From: JACKII01 sp963807085
GTDB taxonomy: Bacteria; Pseudomonadota; Alphaproteobacteria; Bin95
DNA: 64,000 nucleotides
Reading direction: 5' to 3'
NCBI GenBank assembly: GCA_963807085.1
Contig: CAWEBB010000012.1
Location: 186,001 to 250,000, forward strand
The notes under the pieces were generated by a model. It ran no database searches. It was not told the DNA's origin and worked only from the letters and a program-made list of their open reading frames with translations. Positions within the stretch are counted from its first letter, which is position 1; each line of letters starts with the position of its first letter. This document shows, in pieces, positions 44,801-52,849 of this stretch. A program made the position numbers and the translations under genes.

Positions 44801-46464
44801 GTATCGGTGCCCGCCGCATCGGCGAGCGTCTGGCGCGCCGAATTTGTGCCAAATTCCGCATACTCGCTGGTATAGACATATAAATCGTCGTCGCTTTCGG
44901 CATTGCCGAGGAAGGTTAGATTAAAGTCGCGCCAAAAACCGGTGTGTTGGAGCGTGTCGGTAGTAACGTAGTCGTTATCGGTAACTCTGACCGTCCAATT
45001 GCCGGCGATCTGCTCGCCCCAGAACTGGACGCTGGTCAGCGCGAACTCGTCGATAAAGCTGGAGGCATACCCGGCGCCGCCGCCCGCTTTGTTTATCAAC
45101 AGAGATGTCGTTCCGTCCGGCGAGGTCAGCGTGACCGTTAGCTCGCCGACACGGAAATGGCTCATATTAACGGTCAGCACGACATGCTCGAGGTCGATGC
45201 CCTGATCGGAAACGGTAATCGTCTTTGAAACGGTGTTGCGGTCCAAAACAGCGTTGATGGTGCCGCTGTTGACGGTCGCCTCGATCAGATTGTCATAGGT
45301 GCTGACGGCGTCCCAGGTTTCGGCAAGACGCACGGCGTTGTAGGCGTCCAGGGTGCCGAACCCCAACTCTCTGCTGACATGACGGCCGCCGCCGTTCCAG
45401 TCGTCTGCGCCGTTAATGATCCAATCGGTATCATTAGGGTCGCCGAATTGGCTGCTTAGCGTGAAAATTTCCTGAACATCCCGGTAGCCGAGGTTCGGGT
45501 TTGCCTCGAGCATCAGTGCGGTGACGCCCGCGACCGCCGGGGCGGCGTAGGAAGTGCCGCTCTTGGTGATGTAATCGCCGCCCGTATTGAAGCCGTTGCT
45601 GCCGGTCAGATCCGTCGTCTTCATATTGTGCGCCGGCCCTGCGAGCAGAACGGCGGCACCCGGCGTTGAAAAATCGGCGTCTTGGCCCGTGTGGATATAA
45701 CCGCCGACAGTGATCACGTGTGGCGAACTGGTAAGGCCATGGTAATTCACGTCTTGATCGGGCAGCTTGGTGCCGATGGTCAGCCTGTCGTTGCCCGATG
45801 CCATCACGAAAATCGTCCCCAGGTTGACGCCCGCATCGGTTTCATGCGGGCGACCGTTGGCGACGGCGTCGATCAAGGCATCGTTGATCAACGCAAACGG
45901 GTTACCCGAATTGCCGAATGAGTTTAAATCGTTATAATTGTCATAGAAATACCCGCTATACCCCCAGCTATTGTTGACGATATCGAAGTCCTTCGCTGCG
46001 ATGAAGGCCGAATGAACCTGGGCGGTGGCATGGTCCGCGTTGAACCCGACCCGCAGGCCGGCGATCTTTGCATCATAGGCGATGCCGATTATGCCCTTAT
46101 CGTTGTCCACCCCGGCGATGACGCCCGCGACGGTGGTGCCGTGGCGGTCGTTGGTGTCGAACGGGCGGCCATCATTGGGCACGGTCCGCTTGTGACTGAC
46201 AAAGTTCCGCCCCATCGAGGGGTTCGCGTTCGCTGCCAAGTCTTCATGGAAATATTCGACACCATCATCGATGATGCCGATCGCGATTCCCGCCCCCGTA
46301 TAGTCGTCCCAAATCGACGAAATATTCAGCGACGCCACCGGCTTGCTGCTATCATACAAATACCATTGTGATCCGCTCGTGAACAAGGGATCGTCCGGAA
46401 AATAGGCCGGTACTTCGAAAACGGGCGCCACGGCGGTTACCGATATCGGCTGCGCTGGGATCAT
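41866..46464 (-). CDS. Large subtilisin/kexin-like serine protease with P-domain and RTX calcium-binding modules
   Basis: A 1,532-residue secreted-type protein. The N-terminal S8 domain (about 1-380) has catalytic Asp66 (GIIDDGVEY), His108 (DRHGTTVAG), oxyanion Asn225 (ASGND) and Ser305 (SGTSYAAPAVAG), closest in style to kexins. A proprotein-convertase P-domain (about 410-520, ELTVTLTSPDGT, GNWTVRVTD) follows. The rest is hemolysin-type GGxGxDxLxGG repeats in about four copies of a 200-residue unit with a strand linker (HSGT...DTxF...LxNVExLxFxDQTV). There is no Sec signal, so type I secretion is expected; no hlyBD-tolC genes are near. ATG 46464 is preceded by AGGAG; a TTG one codon earlier is less likely. 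No frameshift is present. Confidence 0.9.
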   Translation of the reverse strand: MIPAQPISVTAVAPVFEVPAYFPDDPLFTSGSQWYLYDSSKPVASLNISSIWDDYTGAGIAIGIIDDGVEYFHEDLAANANPSMGRNFVSHKRTVPNDGRPFDTNDRHGTTVAGVIAGVDNDKGIIGIAYDAKIAGLRVGFNADHATAQVHSAFIAAKDFDIVNNSWGYSGYFYDNYNDLNSFGNSGNPFALINDALIDAVANGRPHETDAGVNLGTIFVMASGNDRLTIGTKLPDQDVNYHGLTSSPHVITVGGYIHTGQDADFSTPGAAVLLAGPAHNMKTTDLTGSNGFNTGGDYITKSGTSYAAPAVAGVTALMLEANPNLGYRDVQEIFTLSSQFGDPNDTDWIINGADDWNGGGRHVSRELGFGTLDAYNAVRLAETWDAVSTYDNLIEATVNSGTINAVLDRNTVSKTITVSDQGIDLEHVVLTVNMSHFRVGELTVTLTSPDGTTSLLINKAGGGAGYASSFIDEFALTSVQFWGEQIAGNWTVRVTDNDYVTTDTLQHTGFWRDFNLTFLGNAESDDDLYVYTSEYAEFGTNSARQTLADAAGTDTLNLATIADGMAIDLTPGAANTLRGNPFRIGAGTVIENVYGGDGADSFIGNMTANHLRGMRGDDGLTGGGGNDLLDGGAGYDTAFYAGFLGDFAITLNLDETVTIEDLTGLEGIDILVDVEVAQFADAAYIIGDSTAPPLLPGKPPVVLPAITHSGTAANSEYIQGDDGDNVLTTGGGVWDLLDGGKGNDSYIIYNSSVSIRDSSFQGTDTIYSGAYSYTLPAFIEIGIMLDNAAILNGSPLDNYLEGNDFDNFLDGKDGNDQIAAWGGDDQITGGKLNDEIDGGAGRDTAVFDGNRADFLVREHADGTISVLDLIGDLGMDRLARVEFLAFNDQTVAVPNAIADPAGVLAFTPLPHPSGYVVPAPTHAGSTENYENVWGTTADEVLWGGGGHSDLLVGYAGDDTYIITHPNTDIREYSGNGSDTIAIYVSAFATTASIENIYMMDGAISFTGGAGDSTVYGNDHVNIVNADDGDDHIFGYGGNDKLYGGAGDDVLYGGAGNDVLDGGAGGDAAVYAGAIAGYSVVENADKSITVTDNVGAEGIDTLLNIETVVFADDVYYAGGAVPPPPPPTVALPAETHSGTGAGGEHIIGTSGDDVLNGRGGNWDRLEGRGGNDAYIVETEDNLILDETSRGGTDTIYTDIAATVMPLHFEIAYMLGNADSISGTNFSNHIEGNGKSNQIYGLDDTDTLMGGGGDDLLAGGGDNDFIDGGNGTDTAAFSSALADYLIEVQGDGSFTVVDLVGNDGTDRLINVELLQFADQTVAAPLAGAGGSGTGALSALPGADNVLPPDVTVSGTLESYENTSGGTGADVLSAGGGYLDTLIGGDGNDSYIIESESTRVRENYNGGNDTVYSYASSLSLSTNIETFYMMYGALELTASGHDNTIFGNKHDNTIDGKNGNDTIAGFEGDDLLIGGGGSDTAVFQGDLADFDILFIGGTQLLVSDTAGGGQGNDSIIDFEHLRFDDQTVDVMDYYA

Positions 46465-46999
46465 CAATTCTCTCCTAACCCTGTATGTATAGCAACTGTT
46501 GATTGCGCTTCGGCATCCACGATCGACCTAGCGATCGTCTTAGGGCTGAGCGGTTAAGATATAGTTACGATGCGCAGTAACGACTTGTGAAAGTGATTAA
46601 TAACTTGGACGATATATAAATTCAGCGTATGTGTATGCACTTATTAACTGAACAACTAAGCGCCAACTGTCGAAGTATTTCTAGCGTATACAATTTGGAT
46701 CTTCGGCGCTCATGTTCCCTATTCCAAGCAATTCTTCGGATCCCTTTGCCGGGAGTTAGGATTTTTTGACTGAAGATCAAAAGATATACAACCAATAATC
46801 GAAAAAGCGGCGCTATAATGGTATGCTTTCTCGGGCGCGAGGATGCAGGTTTGGTCGCGTTCCTGCCCGATCCATGATTATACTGACGGTAGCAACGAAT
46901 TCATCGGCCCGCGCGTTTGATTTCCAGTCAAGCCGATCTGTGCTATCTCCCAGCAGTCGGATAAGACAAAACAGCATGAACAAGGAGGAAACGGTAAGG
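46465..46999. other. A/T-rich intergenic region between divergent RTX protease and livK-like genes
   Basis: About 535 bases, clearly richer in A/T than the window. It should hold promoters of both genes. A perfect TATAAT is at 46814-46819 on the plus strand, without a matching -35. The RTX gene has AGGAG 8 bases before its ATG and livK has AAGGAGG at 46982-46988. No small gene or hairpin is supported. Confidence 0.45.
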
Positions 47000-48181
47000 A
47001 TGCGACATTCAAAACTTATGCTGGCCGCGGTTGCCGCCGGCGCCATGTTGGCGTCATCGGGCGCGCAAGCGGCAGACGAAATCAAGATCGGCGTGCTCTA
47101 TCCCACATCGGGCGGGGGCGCCATTTACGGCGTGCCAGCGATGGAAGGCCACGAAATGGCCGTCGAGGAGGTCAATACCGCCGGCGGCGTGAACGGCATG
47201 AAGCTCGCGAGTTTCGCGCGCGATACCAAGCTCAATCCGTCCGCCGCCGCCGCCGCCGCGAAGGAATTGATCACCAAGGAGGGCGTGCAAGTTCTCCTGG
47301 GCGCGGTTTCGTCGGCGGTCGGGCTGGCCATCAGCGAAGTGGCCCAGCAGGAAGGCGTCATCTATATCGCGACCATCCCCAAAACCATCCAGATGACGAC
47401 GACCAAGCTGCACAAATACGTCTTCCGGACGGCTTCGAATACCGACTTCGAAGGGGATGCGATGGCGCAGCTCATCAAACAGGTCGGCGGCAAGAAGCTC
47501 TGCGACATTCAACTGGACTATGCCTACGGCCACGATCTTTCGGCCGGTATCGAGGCAGGCTTAAAGCGGCACGCGCCCGACGTGGAAAAGGTCATGGATC
47601 TGCGCGCAAAGCTGGGCGCGACGGATTACACGGCGCAGATAACGCAGCTTATGGCGGCGGGCTGTGACGTGATTACCAGCGGTCTCTGGGGATCCAACTT
47701 CGTCAACTTCGCCCAGCAGGCGCAGCCCTTCGGCCTGTTTCAGAACGTGAAAGTCATCGCCGGCGGCGAGGTCGCGAGCCACGAGATTACCGGCAAGATG
47801 GGCCAGGACTACCCGGACAATGTCTGGTCCAACGCCTATGAACTCTGGTACGACGACCCCGTCCCGGCGCACAAGGACTTCCATGCGGCGCTCACGAAGC
47901 GGTCCGGTACCGAGGAAACCGCGATGTGGCCGGTGTTGTCCTATAACGGCGTCATGTTTTTGAAGGCGGCCGCAGAGAAGGCCGGGTCGGTCGAGCCGGA
48001 CAAGTTGGCCGCGGCGCTGGAAGGCATCACCATCGATACGCCGGTGGGCGAGCGCACCATCGACGCAAAGACGCATCAGGCCAATATGGGCCAGTTCTGG
48101 GGGCCGATGGTGGTCAAGGATGGCTACGCCTACCGGGTGATGGATCCGGCAACCTATATTCCTGCGGAAATCAAGGAATAG
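47000..48181 (+). CDS. livK: Branched-chain amino-acid-type ABC transporter substrate-binding protein
   Basis: A 393-residue periplasmic-binding protein of the LivJ/LivK (Peripla_BP_6) family. A signal peptide ends near GAQAAD; the mature start DEIKIGVLYPTSGGGAIYG and the hinge blocks AKELITKEGVQVLLGAVSSA, GVIYIATIPKT and AAGCDVITSGLWGSNFVNFAQQ are typical. Ligands of this family include branched amino acids, amides, urea and aromatic acids. AAGGAGG precedes the chosen ATG; a frame reaching to 46823 is just open sequence. First gene of the liv-type operon. Confidence 0.9.
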   Translation: MRHSKLMLAAVAAGAMLASSGAQAADEIKIGVLYPTSGGGAIYGVPAMEGHEMAVEEVNTAGGVNGMKLASFARDTKLNPSAAAAAAKELITKEGVQVLLGAVSSAVGLAISEVAQQEGVIYIATIPKTIQMTTTKLHKYVFRTASNTDFEGDAMAQLIKQVGGKKLCDIQLDYAYGHDLSAGIEAGLKRHAPDVEKVMDLRAKLGATDYTAQITQLMAAGCDVITSGLWGSNFVNFAQQAQPFGLFQNVKVIAGGEVASHEITGKMGQDYPDNVWSNAYELWYDDPVPAHKDFHAALTKRSGTEETAMWPVLSYNGVMFLKAAAEKAGSVEPDKLAAALEGITIDTPVGERTIDAKTHQANMGQFWGPMVVKDGYAYRVMDPATYIPAEIKE

Positions 48182-48245
48182 GATGACCGTGCGGGTGGGT
48201 CTGCGTGCCGCCGGCCGACGGCAGATCCTCCCAGCATCCAACCAA

Positions 48246-48274
48246 GCCCCCGCCGCCTTAGACGGGGCGGGGGC
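48246..48274 (+). other. GC-rich hairpin between livK and livH
   Basis: GCCCCCGCC (48246-48254) pairs with GGCGGGGGC (48266-48274) around an 11-base loop. It has no T-run. In binding-protein operons such stems often protect the 5' message or partially terminate, giving excess binding protein over permease; that role is inferred. Confidence 0.5.
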
Positions 48275-48322
48275 CGTGGTATCCCTTCACAGCCGGCGTC
48301 ACGCCGCCAGAGACCCCCGCCC

Positions 48323-49222
48323 ATGCATGGCATAGAGATGTTGCTAGGCAATCCGACGTTTGCCTTCATCCAACTGCTGAACTCGATCTCGATGGGGATG
48401 ACGTATTTCATCATCGCCGCCGGCCTGTCACTGATCTTTGGCGTTTTGCGCGTCATCAACTTCGCTCATGGGGCTTTCTTCATGTTCGGCGCCTACACCA
48501 CCTACACGGTGGCGGAGGCATGGGGGCTGGGTTTCTGGCCGGCGGTGCTCGCGGCTGGTCTGTTCCTGGCAGCCATTTCGGTGTTTCTGGAGCGATCCCT
48601 GTTCCGCTTCCTTTACGACAAGGAGCATCTGATGCAGTTGCTTCTGACTTTCGCCATCGTGCTGATAATGGGCGATGTGGCGAAGGTGCTCTGGGGGACC
48701 GAACAGTACAGCGTCAGCTACCCGAACGGCTTGCAGGGGGCCTGGGATGTCGGCCTGACCTACTATCCCAGCTACCGGCTGGTGCTGTGCCTGATCGGAC
48801 CGTTGATCCTCGCCGTGCTTTGGATCTTTACCGAGCGCACGCGTTGGGGCCGCCTGACCCGCGCGGCGACACAGGACCGCGAGATGCTGGCCGCGCTCGG
48901 CATCAACGTGCCTCTCATCTACACCGGCGTCTTTTTGATGGGCTCCGCGCTCGCCGGCATCGGCGGAGCGTTGGCGTCCCCGATCAACTCGCCCGTGCCC
49001 GGCATGGACGTTTTCATCATCGTTGAGTGCTTCGTCATCGTCATTATCGGCGGTCTCGGCAGCCTATGGGGCTCGTTTCTCGGCGCGTTGATCTATGGCA
49101 TCGTCTTCAATTTCGGCTCGGTCATCGTGCCGAATTGGCAGGACGTGTTCGCCTATCTGCTGCTGCTGGTGGTGTTGCTGATCCGGCCTTGGGGCCTGTT
49201 CGGCAGGCCAGAGCAGGGTTAG
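48323..49222 (+). CDS. livH: Branched-chain-type ABC transporter permease (LivH-like)
   Basis: A 299-residue permease with about 8 hydrophobic helices. LivH hallmarks: LLNSISMGMTYFIIAAGLSLIFGVLRVINFAHGAFFM at the N-terminus, RAATQDREMLAALGINV (the EAA-like coupling loop) and the VIIGGLGSLWGSFLGALIYG segment near the C-terminus. Works with LivM, LivG and LivF. No strong ribosome site is visible; an ATG six codons in (MLLGNP) is an alternative start. Confidence 0.92.
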   Translation: MHGIEMLLGNPTFAFIQLLNSISMGMTYFIIAAGLSLIFGVLRVINFAHGAFFMFGAYTTYTVAEAWGLGFWPAVLAAGLFLAAISVFLERSLFRFLYDKEHLMQLLLTFAIVLIMGDVAKVLWGTEQYSVSYPNGLQGAWDVGLTYYPSYRLVLCLIGPLILAVLWIFTERTRWGRLTRAATQDREMLAALGINVPLIYTGVFLMGSALAGIGGALASPINSPVPGMDVFIIVECFVIVIIGGLGSLWGSFLGALIYGIVFNFGSVIVPNWQDVFAYLLLLVVLLIRPWGLFGRPEQG

Positions 49223-49232
49223 GAGACGCGCA

Positions 49233-50198
49233 ATGACCAGTCCAATGAGCAAGCTGGGTCAGGCTGCCTGCCTGATCGTTCTGATTGCGCTCGCCGCTGT
49301 GCCTTTTCTGGGTGACGCCTATCTGATCGACCTTACGACCGAGATCCTGATCTTTGTGCTGTTCGCGCTCAGCCTGAACGTGTTGCTCGGCTATAGCGGC
49401 AATATTTCGTTCGGCCATGCCGCCTATTTCGCGATTGGCGGCTATGCGAACGCCATCCTGCTGACGACCTACGGCTTGCCGCTGGCGGTCAGCATGCCGC
49501 TGGCCGTTATCCTGTCGATGCTGGCGGCAATGTTCGTCGCGTGGTTCTGCACCCGACTGACGGACATTTATTTCGCCATGCTGACGCTCGCCTTCGCCAT
49601 GCTCGTCTGGGCCGTGGCGTTCAAGTGGCGGGATGTGACCGGCGGCGACGACGGCTTTGTCGGCGTCGCAGTGCCGGCGTTCCTGGATGACCGGCACAGC
49701 TTCTTTTATTTCACGCTCGCGGTCGTTGCCGCGGCCATCGCTCTGCTCTGGCTGATCTGCCATTCCGCCTTTGGCAAGGTGCTGGTGGCCGTGCGGGAGA
49801 ACCACACCCGCGCCGGGTTCGTCGGCGTCAACACGCGCCAGATGCGCTGGACCGCCTTTGTGGTCGCCGGCACGTTCGCGGGCATCGCCGGCGCGATCTT
49901 CGCCATGTACAACCGCGGCATGTATGTGGAGAACGCCTTTTGGACCCAGTCGGCCCAGGTACTGATCATGGTGCTGTTGGGCGGCATGTATTCGTTCGTC
50001 GGCCCGGCCATCGGTGCTGCGGTGCTCTACATGCTGGAGCGGTTCACCAATGAATATACCGAATATTGGCCTACCGTGCTCGGCGGCATCCTGGTGGTGA
50101 TCCTGCTGTTCCTGCCCGACGGTCTGGTGGGCCTGGCCCAAAAGGTGCGGAACAGGCTCGCGTCCGGTGATGGGCCTGGCGACGGAGGAGCGGGCTGA
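49233..50198 (+). CDS. livM: Branched-chain-type ABC transporter permease (LivM-like)
   Basis: A 321-residue permease with LFALSLNVLLGYSGNISFGHAAYFAIGGYANAILL, the coupling loop with VRENHTRAGFVGVNTRQMRW and the VLLGGMYSFVGPAIGAAVLYMLE segment, all typical of LivM. It starts 10 bases after livH, with AGGAGA before the ATG, and its TGA overlaps the livG ATG. Confidence 0.92.
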   Translation: MTSPMSKLGQAACLIVLIALAAVPFLGDAYLIDLTTEILIFVLFALSLNVLLGYSGNISFGHAAYFAIGGYANAILLTTYGLPLAVSMPLAVILSMLAAMFVAWFCTRLTDIYFAMLTLAFAMLVWAVAFKWRDVTGGDDGFVGVAVPAFLDDRHSFFYFTLAVVAAAIALLWLICHSAFGKVLVAVRENHTRAGFVGVNTRQMRWTAFVVAGTFAGIAGAIFAMYNRGMYVENAFWTQSAQVLIMVLLGGMYSFVGPAIGAAVLYMLERFTNEYTEYWPTVLGGILVVILLFLPDGLVGLAQKVRNRLASGDGPGDGGAG

Positions 50199-50959
50199 TG
50201 GCTGTCATCCTTGAGACAAGGGGCCTGATGAAAGACTTCGGCGGCTTCGTCGCCACCAACAATGTTTCGCTGGAACTGCAGGAAGGCGAGCGCCACGCCA
50301 TTATCGGACCGAACGGCGCCGGCAAGACCACGTTCTTCAACCTGATCACCGGCCATTTGCGGCCGTCGGCGGGCAAGGTGCTGTTCGAGGGCAAAGACAT
50401 CACCGGCATGCCGCCGCACAAGGTGGTGCGGCTTGGCCTGGCGCGCTCGTTCCAGCGGATCAACATCTATCCGCGCATGACGGTGTTCGAGAACGTGCAA
50501 GTGGCGCTGATTGCCCGCGACCACAACCACTTCAAGCTGTTCTCGCTGGGCGAGCCCTATAATCGGCGAGAGACGATGGAGTTGCTGCACCTGGTGGGGC
50601 TGGACGAAGAGGCGGCGGAAGTGGCGGGCGAGCTGTCCTACGGCAAGCAAAAGCAGCTCGAGCTGGCGATTGCGCTAGCGGAAAATCCGCGGGTGTTGTT
50701 GCTGGACGAGCCCACCGCCGGCATGAGCCCGCAGGAAACCGACGAGGCGATCGGCCTTGTCGGCCGCATTACGCAGGAGCGCGGGCTGACCCTGTTGTTC
50801 ACGGAGCACGACATGGGCGTGGTGTTCGGCATCGCCGACCGGATCAGCGTGCTGCACCATGGCGAGATCATCGCCTCGGGCGCGCCGGAGGACGTGCGCA
50901 ACGACCCGGAAGTGCGCCGCGTCTATCTGGGCGAATCGCTGGACGGGGAGGGCCACTGA
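50198..50959 (+). CDS. livG: Branched-chain-type ABC transporter ATP-binding protein (LivG-like)
   Basis: A 253-residue ATPase with Walker A GPNGAGKTTFFN, Q-loop, the LSYGKQKQLELA signature in place of LSGGQ, Walker B VLLLDEPTAGMSPQE and an H-loop LFTEHDMGVVFG. The long insert between Walker A and signature and the GHLRPSAGKVLFEGKDITGMPP style are LivG-like. The start overlaps livM by one base. Confidence 0.93.
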   Translation: MAVILETRGLMKDFGGFVATNNVSLELQEGERHAIIGPNGAGKTTFFNLITGHLRPSAGKVLFEGKDITGMPPHKVVRLGLARSFQRINIYPRMTVFENVQVALIARDHNHFKLFSLGEPYNRRETMELLHLVGLDEEAAEVAGELSYGKQKQLELAIALAENPRVLLLDEPTAGMSPQETDEAIGLVGRITQERGLTLLFTEHDMGVVFGIADRISVLHHGEIIASGAPEDVRNDPEVRRVYLGESLDGEGH

Positions 50960-50961
50960 TC

Positions 50962-51669
50962 ATGGCACAGCTAGAGGTGGACAACATCCACACTTCCTAT
51001 GGGCTCAGCCAGGTATTGTTCGGCGTGTCGCTGACGGTGGAGCCTGGAGAGATCGTCTCGCTGATCGGCCGCAACGGCGTCGGCAAGACCACCACCATGC
51101 GCTCGATCATGGGCCTGACCCCGCCCAAGCGGGGCTCGGTCCGGTTCGAGGGACAGGAGATTGCCGGATGGCCGGCGCACCGCATTTCCAAGCTGGGCAT
51201 CGGCTTCGTGCCGGAAGACCGCCGCATCTTCCCGGAGCTTTCGGTTTGGGAAAATCTGGACATTGCCCGGCGCCCGGCCGCGGACGGCGCGGAGGTCTGG
51301 GACGAAAACCGCGTGTTCGAACTGTTCCCCGACCTGCGCGAAATCCAGAAGCGGGCGGGCGGCGTGCTTTCGGGCGGCCAGCAGCAGATGCTGACGATTG
51401 CGCGCTGCCTGATGGGCAATCCGCGCCTGATGTTGCTGGACGAGCCGTCCGAGGGGCTCGCGCCCCGCGTGGTCGAGAACCTGCGCGAGCAGGTGAAGCT
51501 GCTGAAAGAGACCGGCATCTCCATCATACTGGCGGAACAGAATCTGGGCTTCGTGCTCTATCTCTCCGACTACTGCCTCATTATGGAAAAGGGCGAGATC
51601 AAATACATCGGCACGCCCGCTGACCTGCGCGCCAACCAGGAGGTGCTGGACCAGTACCTGACGCTTTGA
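50962..51669 (+). CDS. livF: Branched-chain-type ABC transporter ATP-binding protein (LivF-like)
   Basis: A 235-residue ATPase with Walker A GRNGVGKTTTM, the LivF-specific GIGFVPEDRRIFPELSV, signature LSGGQQQMLTIA, Walker B LMLLDEPSEGLAPRVV and an EQNL H-loop variant. It begins 2 bases after livG and is the last transporter gene. A 95-base inverted repeat follows the stop. Confidence 0.93.
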   Translation: MAQLEVDNIHTSYGLSQVLFGVSLTVEPGEIVSLIGRNGVGKTTTMRSIMGLTPPKRGSVRFEGQEIAGWPAHRISKLGIGFVPEDRRIFPELSVWENLDIARRPAADGAEVWDENRVFELFPDLREIQKRAGGVLSGGQQQMLTIARCLMGNPRLMLLDEPSEGLAPRVVENLREQVKLLKETGISIILAEQNLGFVLYLSDYCLIMEKGEIKYIGTPADLRANQEVLDQYLTL

Positions 51670-51674
51670 GCTTG

Positions 51675-51769
51675 CCGTCGTTGCGAGGCGGCAGCCGAAG
51701 CAAGCCAGGCAGCCGGGGGACGGCAAACGGCCAACCCTGGATTGCTTCGGCTGCCGCTCGCAATGACGG
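51675..51769. repeat. Long interspersed inverted repeat after the liv operon
   Basis: Two arms of about 35 bases (51675-51709 and 51735-51769) are nearly exact reverse complements, with a core TTGCGAG/CTCGCAA and GCAGCCGAAGCAA/TTGCTTCGGCTGC. The form resembles the palindromic interspersed elements spread through alphaproteobacterial genomes (CGTCATTGCGAG type). Transcribed, it would make a strong hairpin that could end or stabilise the liv transcript. Confidence 0.7.
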
Positions 51770-51808
51770 CAGAGGGGTTGTAAGCTCTCCGTCAAAAGGA
51801 GCCTGCCC

Positions 51809-52822
51809 ATGCCTTCGGAACAATTACCGCTCGACCGCATCGCCACCATCGACCTGGCCCCGCTCGCCGACGGCTCCCGCGCCGGCAAGGAGCAGGTGGC
51901 CAAGGCGCTTCGCGAAACGCTGGAGCGGGTCGGCTTTTTCATCATCGTTAATCACGGCGTGCCCCAGGACCTAATCGACCGCACCTTCGCCGAGGCCCGC
52001 CGCTTCCATGCCCAGCCGATGGAGGCGAAGCGATCGGTCCTGATGAACGAGCACAACAACGGTTACATGGCCGCGGGCCGGTACAATGTTCGCACGTCGC
52101 GCGCCAGTGAGGCGGACGCCAAGCCGGACCTGAACGAGGCGTTCTTCATCAAGCGCGAGCGCTCGCCCGACGACCCGCTGGTGAAGGACGGCCGCCGCTT
52201 CGCGGGCCCGAACGAGTGGCCGGACAACCTGCCGGGCTTCAGGGAGACGCTGCTCGAATACACAGATACGGTGGACGCCATGGCCCGCCGCCTGCTGCCG
52301 GCGCTGGCGATCTCACTCGACCTGCCCGAATACACCTTCGACGCGGCGTTTGCCGAAAGCCAGTTCTCCTTCCGTCTCTCCGCACTACCCGGCCGTCAGC
52401 GAGCGAGAGGCCGGCCAGTACGGCATCGCGCCCCACACCGACGCGAACTTCCTGACCTTCCTCGCCCAGTCCGGCGTGCCGGCCTGCAAGCACGTGTGGA
52501 CGAGGACCGATGGCTGGACGTGCCCCATGTGACGGGCTCGTTCGTGGTGAATTCCGGCGACATGCTGCACCGCTGGACCAACGGGCGCTACAAATCCACG
52601 CCGCACCGCGCCCTGCCGCCCATCGGCCAGGACCGCTACGCCATCCCCTATTTCTTCGGCCCACACCTCGATACCATGATCGAATGCCTGCCCACCTGTC
52701 AGGGACCGGGCGATCTGCCGAAATTCCCGCCTATGACCTATGACGAATACATATCCTGGTGGTACGATGCGAACTACAACACCAAGGACCAGCAGGACCT
52801 GGCGGTGCAAGCCGCAGAATAG
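51809..52822 (+). CDS. Isopenicillin N synthase-like 2-oxoglutarate/Fe(II) dioxygenase (+1 near 52380 and -1 near 52482)
   Basis: A 337-residue IPNS-family enzyme: DIOX_N domain (about 8-130, RETLERVGFFIIVNHGVP) and a 2OG-FeII domain whose C-terminal iron and oxoglutarate part VNSGDMLHRWTNGRYKSTPHRA is in frame. Between, about 100 bases are read in the wrong frame; the correct frame there gives HYPAVSEREAGQYGIAPHTDANFLTF with the Fe-binding His-Thr-Asp. Dropping one C near 52380 and adding one G near 52482 joins all parts. The gene as it stands would lack the HxD motif. The stop is followed after 27 bases by the enolase-superfamily gene, probably one operon. Substrate unknown. Confidence 0.85.
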   Translation: MPSEQLPLDRIATIDLAPLADGSRAGKEQVAKALRETLERVGFFIIVNHGVPQDLIDRTFAEARRFHAQPMEAKRSVLMNEHNNGYMAAGRYNVRTSRASEADAKPDLNEAFFIKRERSPDDPLVKDGRRFAGPNEWPDNLPGFRETLLEYTDTVDAMARRLLPALAISLDLPEYTFDAAFAESQFSFRLSALPGRQRARGRPVRHRAPHRRELPDLPRPVRRAGLQARVDEDRWLDVPHVTGSFVVNSGDMLHRWTNGRYKSTPHRALPPIGQDRYAIPYFFGPHLDTMIECLPTCQGPGDLPKFPPMTYDEYISWWYDANYNTKDQQDLAVQAAE

Positions 52823-52849
52823 AAAGAACAGGCAGAACAGAAAGCCCGC

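Noticed and set aside
41914..44883. Open frame of 989 codons opposite the RTX protease gene
   Set aside because: It is the antisense of GC-rich Gly/Asp repeats, which removes stops; no domain, no ribosome site, and the sense gene is convincing.
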